DNA of 64,000 bases, from the NCBI RefSeq assembly GCF_036199905.1, contig NZ_CP108109.1, forward strand, positions 124,001-188,000, given 5' to 3'. Each line of letters opens with the position of its first letter. Within the stretch, counting starts at the first letter, position 1. Under the pieces are notes generated by a model. It saw nothing but the letters and a program-made list of their open reading frames with translations. It was not told the DNA's origin and searched no databases. The position numbers were made by a program, and so were the translations under genes. Of the stretch, positions 61,905-64,000 are shown piece after piece. Source of the stretch: Streptomyces sp. NBC_00223 (GTDB lineage: Bacteria; Actinomycetota; Actinomycetes; Streptomycetales; Streptomycetaceae).

Positions 61905-62888
61905 ATGGCTCTGTTCGACCTGCCCCCGGACCAGCTGCGCGCCCACCGCAGCGCCTCCAAGGAACCGGCCGACTTCGACCGCTTCTGGGCGGACACCCTC
62001 GCCGAGGCCCGGGTGCACGACCTGGACGCGCGTTTCGAGCGCGTGCCCACCGGGCTGGCCACCGTGGAGACCTACGACGTCACCTTCTCCGGCTTCGGCG
62101 GGCACCGGATCAAGGGCTGGTTCACCCTTCCCGCCGGCGCCACCCGGCCGCTGCCGCTGCTGACACAGTTCATCGGCTACGGCGGCGGGCGCGGGCTGCC
62201 GTACGCCCATCTGCTGTGGGCGTCGGCCGGGTTCGCGCACTTCGTGATGGACAACCGCGGCCAGAGCGCCAGTTGGTCGAGCGGTGACACCGCCGACCCG
62301 GTGGGCGGCGCCCCGGCCTCCCCCGGCTTTCTGACCCGGGGCATACAGGACCCGCTCGACTTCTACTACCGCCGGCTCTTCACCGACGCGGTGCGCGCGG
62401 TGGAGGCGGCCCGCTCGCACCCGCTGGCCGACGCCTCGCGGACGGCGGCGCTCGGGATCAGCCAGGGCGGCGGCATCACGCTGGCCGTCGGCGGGCTCGT
62501 CCCCGACCTCGCGGTGATCGGCCCGGATGTGCCTTTCCTGTGCGACTTCCCCCGGGCGGTCACCCTGACCGACGCCTACCCGTACCGTGAGGTGGGTGAC
62601 TACCTGGCGGCCCACCGTGGCGCGAAGGCCCGCGCGTTGGAGACGCTGTCCTACTTCGACGGCGTGCACTTCGCCGCCCGCGGCCGGGCCCCCGCGCTCT
62701 TCTCCACCGCGCTGGAGGACCAAGTGTGCCCGCCCTCCACGGTGTTCGCGGCCTTCAACGCCTACGCGGGCGACGACAAGCAGATCGAGATCTACGAGTT
62801 CAACGGGCACGAGGGCGGCGACGCCTACCAGCAGTCCTTGCAGTTGGAGTGGCTGCGGGAACAACTGCTCGGCACCAATGTGGAATAG
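61905..62888 (+). CDS. Acetylxylan esterase/cephalosporin-C deacetylase-like hydrolase
   Basis: A 327-residue AXE1-family alpha/beta hydrolase. An N-terminal DLPPDQLRAHRSASKEPADFDRFW segment is typical, followed by FSGFGGHRIKGWFTLPAG, the RGQSAS oxyanion region, nucleophile in GISQGGG, and the acid/histidine pair in LEDQVCPPST and FNGHEGG. It removes acetyl groups from xylan oligosaccharides or similar esters, probably inside the cell, since no signal peptide is present. Confidence 0.9.
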   Translation: MALFDLPPDQLRAHRSASKEPADFDRFWADTLAEARVHDLDARFERVPTGLATVETYDVTFSGFGGHRIKGWFTLPAGATRPLPLLTQFIGYGGGRGLPYAHLLWASAGFAHFVMDNRGQSASWSSGDTADPVGGAPASPGFLTRGIQDPLDFYYRRLFTDAVRAVEAARSHPLADASRTAALGISQGGGITLAVGGLVPDLAVIGPDVPFLCDFPRAVTLTDAYPYREVGDYLAAHRGAKARALETLSYFDGVHFAARGRAPALFSTALEDQVCPPSTVFAAFNAYAGDDKQIEIYEFNGHEGGDAYQQSLQLEWLREQLLGTNVE

Positions 62889-62945
62889 AGCGCGGGTTCG
62901 TGGGCAGGTGCGCGGCGAACAGTCCTACGAGTGCGAGGCGATGAC

Positions 62946-63848
62946 GTGACCGTAGAGGTTCAGCAGTCGGAAAGCACGTACGAGACGGCGACGAGCGCGT
63001 GGTTGCCCGGAGCGCGGGAGGAGGCGACAGGCGGACTGCCGTGGATCGACGACGCCACCGGCGTCGCGCCGAAGGACGCGCGCGTGCTGTCGAGGCTCTT
63101 CTTCGACCGGCTCCAGGAGCTGGAAGAGGGCACACATGCCTACCAGTACGCCCGCAACACCCTGATCGAGATGAACCTGGCCCTGGTGCACTTCGCGGCC
63201 GGCCGGTACCGCAACCGGCCCGCCACCGACCACGAGGAGATCGTCCAGGTCGGCACGATCGGGCTGATCAAGGCGATCGACCGGTTCGACCTGTCCCGCG
63301 AGACGGAGTTCACCACCTTCGCGATCCCGTACATCGTCGGCGAGATGAAACGGTTCTTCCGTGACACCTCGTGGGCGGTGCACGTACCGCGGCGGCTCCA
63401 GGAGCTGCGGGTCGAACTCAGCAAGGCCAAGGAGCACATGTCGCTGCTGCTCGACCGCGACCCGACGGTCGCCGAGCTGGCCGCGTATCTGGAGCTGACC
63501 GAGGACGAGGTGGTCGAGGGCCTGGTCGCGGCGAACGGCTACACGGCCGGTTCCATCGACACACCGTGGAGCGACGCGGACAGCGGCTCGGACGGCGAGG
63601 GGCGCACCCTGGCCGACACCTTCGGCGCCTGCGATCCGGCGCTGGAGCTGGTGGAGGACTTCCACTGCCTGGCGCCGCTGATCTCGCAGCTCCCCGAGCG
63701 GGACCGCGAGCTGCTGAAGATGCGGTTCGGCGAGGAGTTGACGCAGGCGCAGATCGGCGAGCGGATGGGCTACTCGCAGATGCATGTCTCCCGGCTGCTC
63801 AGCCGGACGATAGCGAAGCTCCGCAAGGGACTGCTCACCCAGCGCTGA
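62946..63848 (+). CDS. RNA polymerase sigma factor, SigB/SigF/SigG family
   Basis: A 300-residue group 3 sigma factor. Region 2 is seen in LIEMNLALVHFAAGRYRNRP and EEIVQVGTIGLIKAIDRFDLSRETEFTTFAIPYIVGEMKRFFRD, region 3 in VPRRLQELRVELSKAKEHM, and region 4 HTH in LTQAQIGERMGYSQMHVSRLLSRT. It probably directs stress or developmental transcription, usually under anti-sigma control. GTG 62946 is preferred because GAGG lies 8 bp upstream; GTG 62931 is also open. No anti-sigma gene is adjacent in the window. Confidence 0.9.
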   Translation: MTVEVQQSESTYETATSAWLPGAREEATGGLPWIDDATGVAPKDARVLSRLFFDRLQELEEGTHAYQYARNTLIEMNLALVHFAAGRYRNRPATDHEEIVQVGTIGLIKAIDRFDLSRETEFTTFAIPYIVGEMKRFFRDTSWAVHVPRRLQELRVELSKAKEHMSLLLDRDPTVAELAAYLELTEDEVVEGLVAANGYTAGSIDTPWSDADSGSDGEGRTLADTFGACDPALELVEDFHCLAPLISQLPERDRELLKMRFGEELTQAQIGERMGYSQMHVSRLLSRTIAKLRKGLLTQR

Positions 63849-63880
63849 CGGCGACAAGCGTTCGCGCCCGCACGGCGCGT

Positions 63881-63905
63881 CGGCCCGCGGATTCCCCGCG
63901 GGCCG
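63881..63905 (+). terminator. Hairpin terminator of the sigma factor gene
   Basis: Perfect 10-bp stem CGGCCCGCGG (63881-63890)/CCGCGGGCCG (63896-63905) followed by TCGCTTTGT. No further gene is supported to the window end. Confidence 0.75.
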
Positions 63906-64000
63906 TCGCTTTGTGCTCGCCGTCACCGAGGACGGCCCCGGGCGGAGGGCGTCCCCGCCGTGCTCAGGTGCCCGTGGCGGACGGCTCCGCCTGCGACAGC

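Overview
The window is chromosomal DNA of a high-GC actinomycete, almost certainly a Streptomyces or close relative. The codon use is strongly GC-biased, GTG and TTG starts are common, many genes overlap by 4 bp (ATGA/GTGA), and the families are typical of that group: DUF5753 and DUF6879 regulators, CGNR protein, SigB/F-type sigma factor, sugar-lipoprotein ABC operons without an ATPase, and a secreted PHB depolymerase. No rRNA, tRNA, CRISPR array or phage module was recognised.

Layout. 0.4-6.1 kb is an accessory island. It has a WhiJ-like XRE/DUF5753 gene, a DUF6879 gene and a small upstream gene, the last two split by an intact group II intron with its RT/maturase/HNH protein. Four small proteins are divergent to these, two of them with an HX3CX2C motif. 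6.4-13.6 kb is a LacI-controlled sugar-uptake operon (lipoprotein, two permeases, six-hairpin glycosidase). 13.7-19.6 kb holds a serine esterase, a BenE-like transporter preceded by a 16-codon leader ORF, a second LacI regulator, a divergent AhpD-like/CGNR pair and a DUF427 gene. 19.8-24.2 kb is a three-gene succinate dehydrogenase operon with a divergent LysR gene. 24.3-33.6 kb holds a secreted phosphatase, an alpha/beta hydrolase, a CoA-transferase pair and a five-gene branched-chain amino-acid-type ABC operon.

33.7-39.9 kb holds an orphan xylose-type binding lipoprotein, a PucR-like regulator, 3-hydroxybutyrate dehydrogenase and an extracellular PHB depolymerase. With the CoA transferase upstream these suggest PHB or 3-hydroxybutyrate use. 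40-42.4 kb is an MFS exporter with its TetR. 42.9-46.5 kb holds a zinc-ribbon protein, a cysteine-free L36, an IS110-family element inserted in a small FSSP-repeat gene, and a block of direct and tandem repeats. 46.6-56.9 kb holds a GH3 beta-glucosidase, an ArgP/LysE pair, a PAS/SpoIIE phosphatase, a lamin-tail protein, a third LacI gene and an aldo/keto reductase. The same 12-bp palindrome GAGAGCGCTCTC occurs before the glucosidase gene and on both sides of this lacI gene. 57-64 kb holds a Rho_N-like protein, glgC, a GNAT gene followed by a 31-residue Cys-containing ORF, an SDR/TetR pair, an acetylxylan esterase-like hydrolase and a SigB/F-type sigma factor.

The two most unusual points are insertions whose removal restores reading frames exactly. 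Excising the intron (1814-4315) creates an ATG for the DUF6879 gene and extends the overlapping upstream gene. Removing the IS110 element (about 44081-45537) joins a well-placed start at 44057 in frame to the FSSP-repeat protein.
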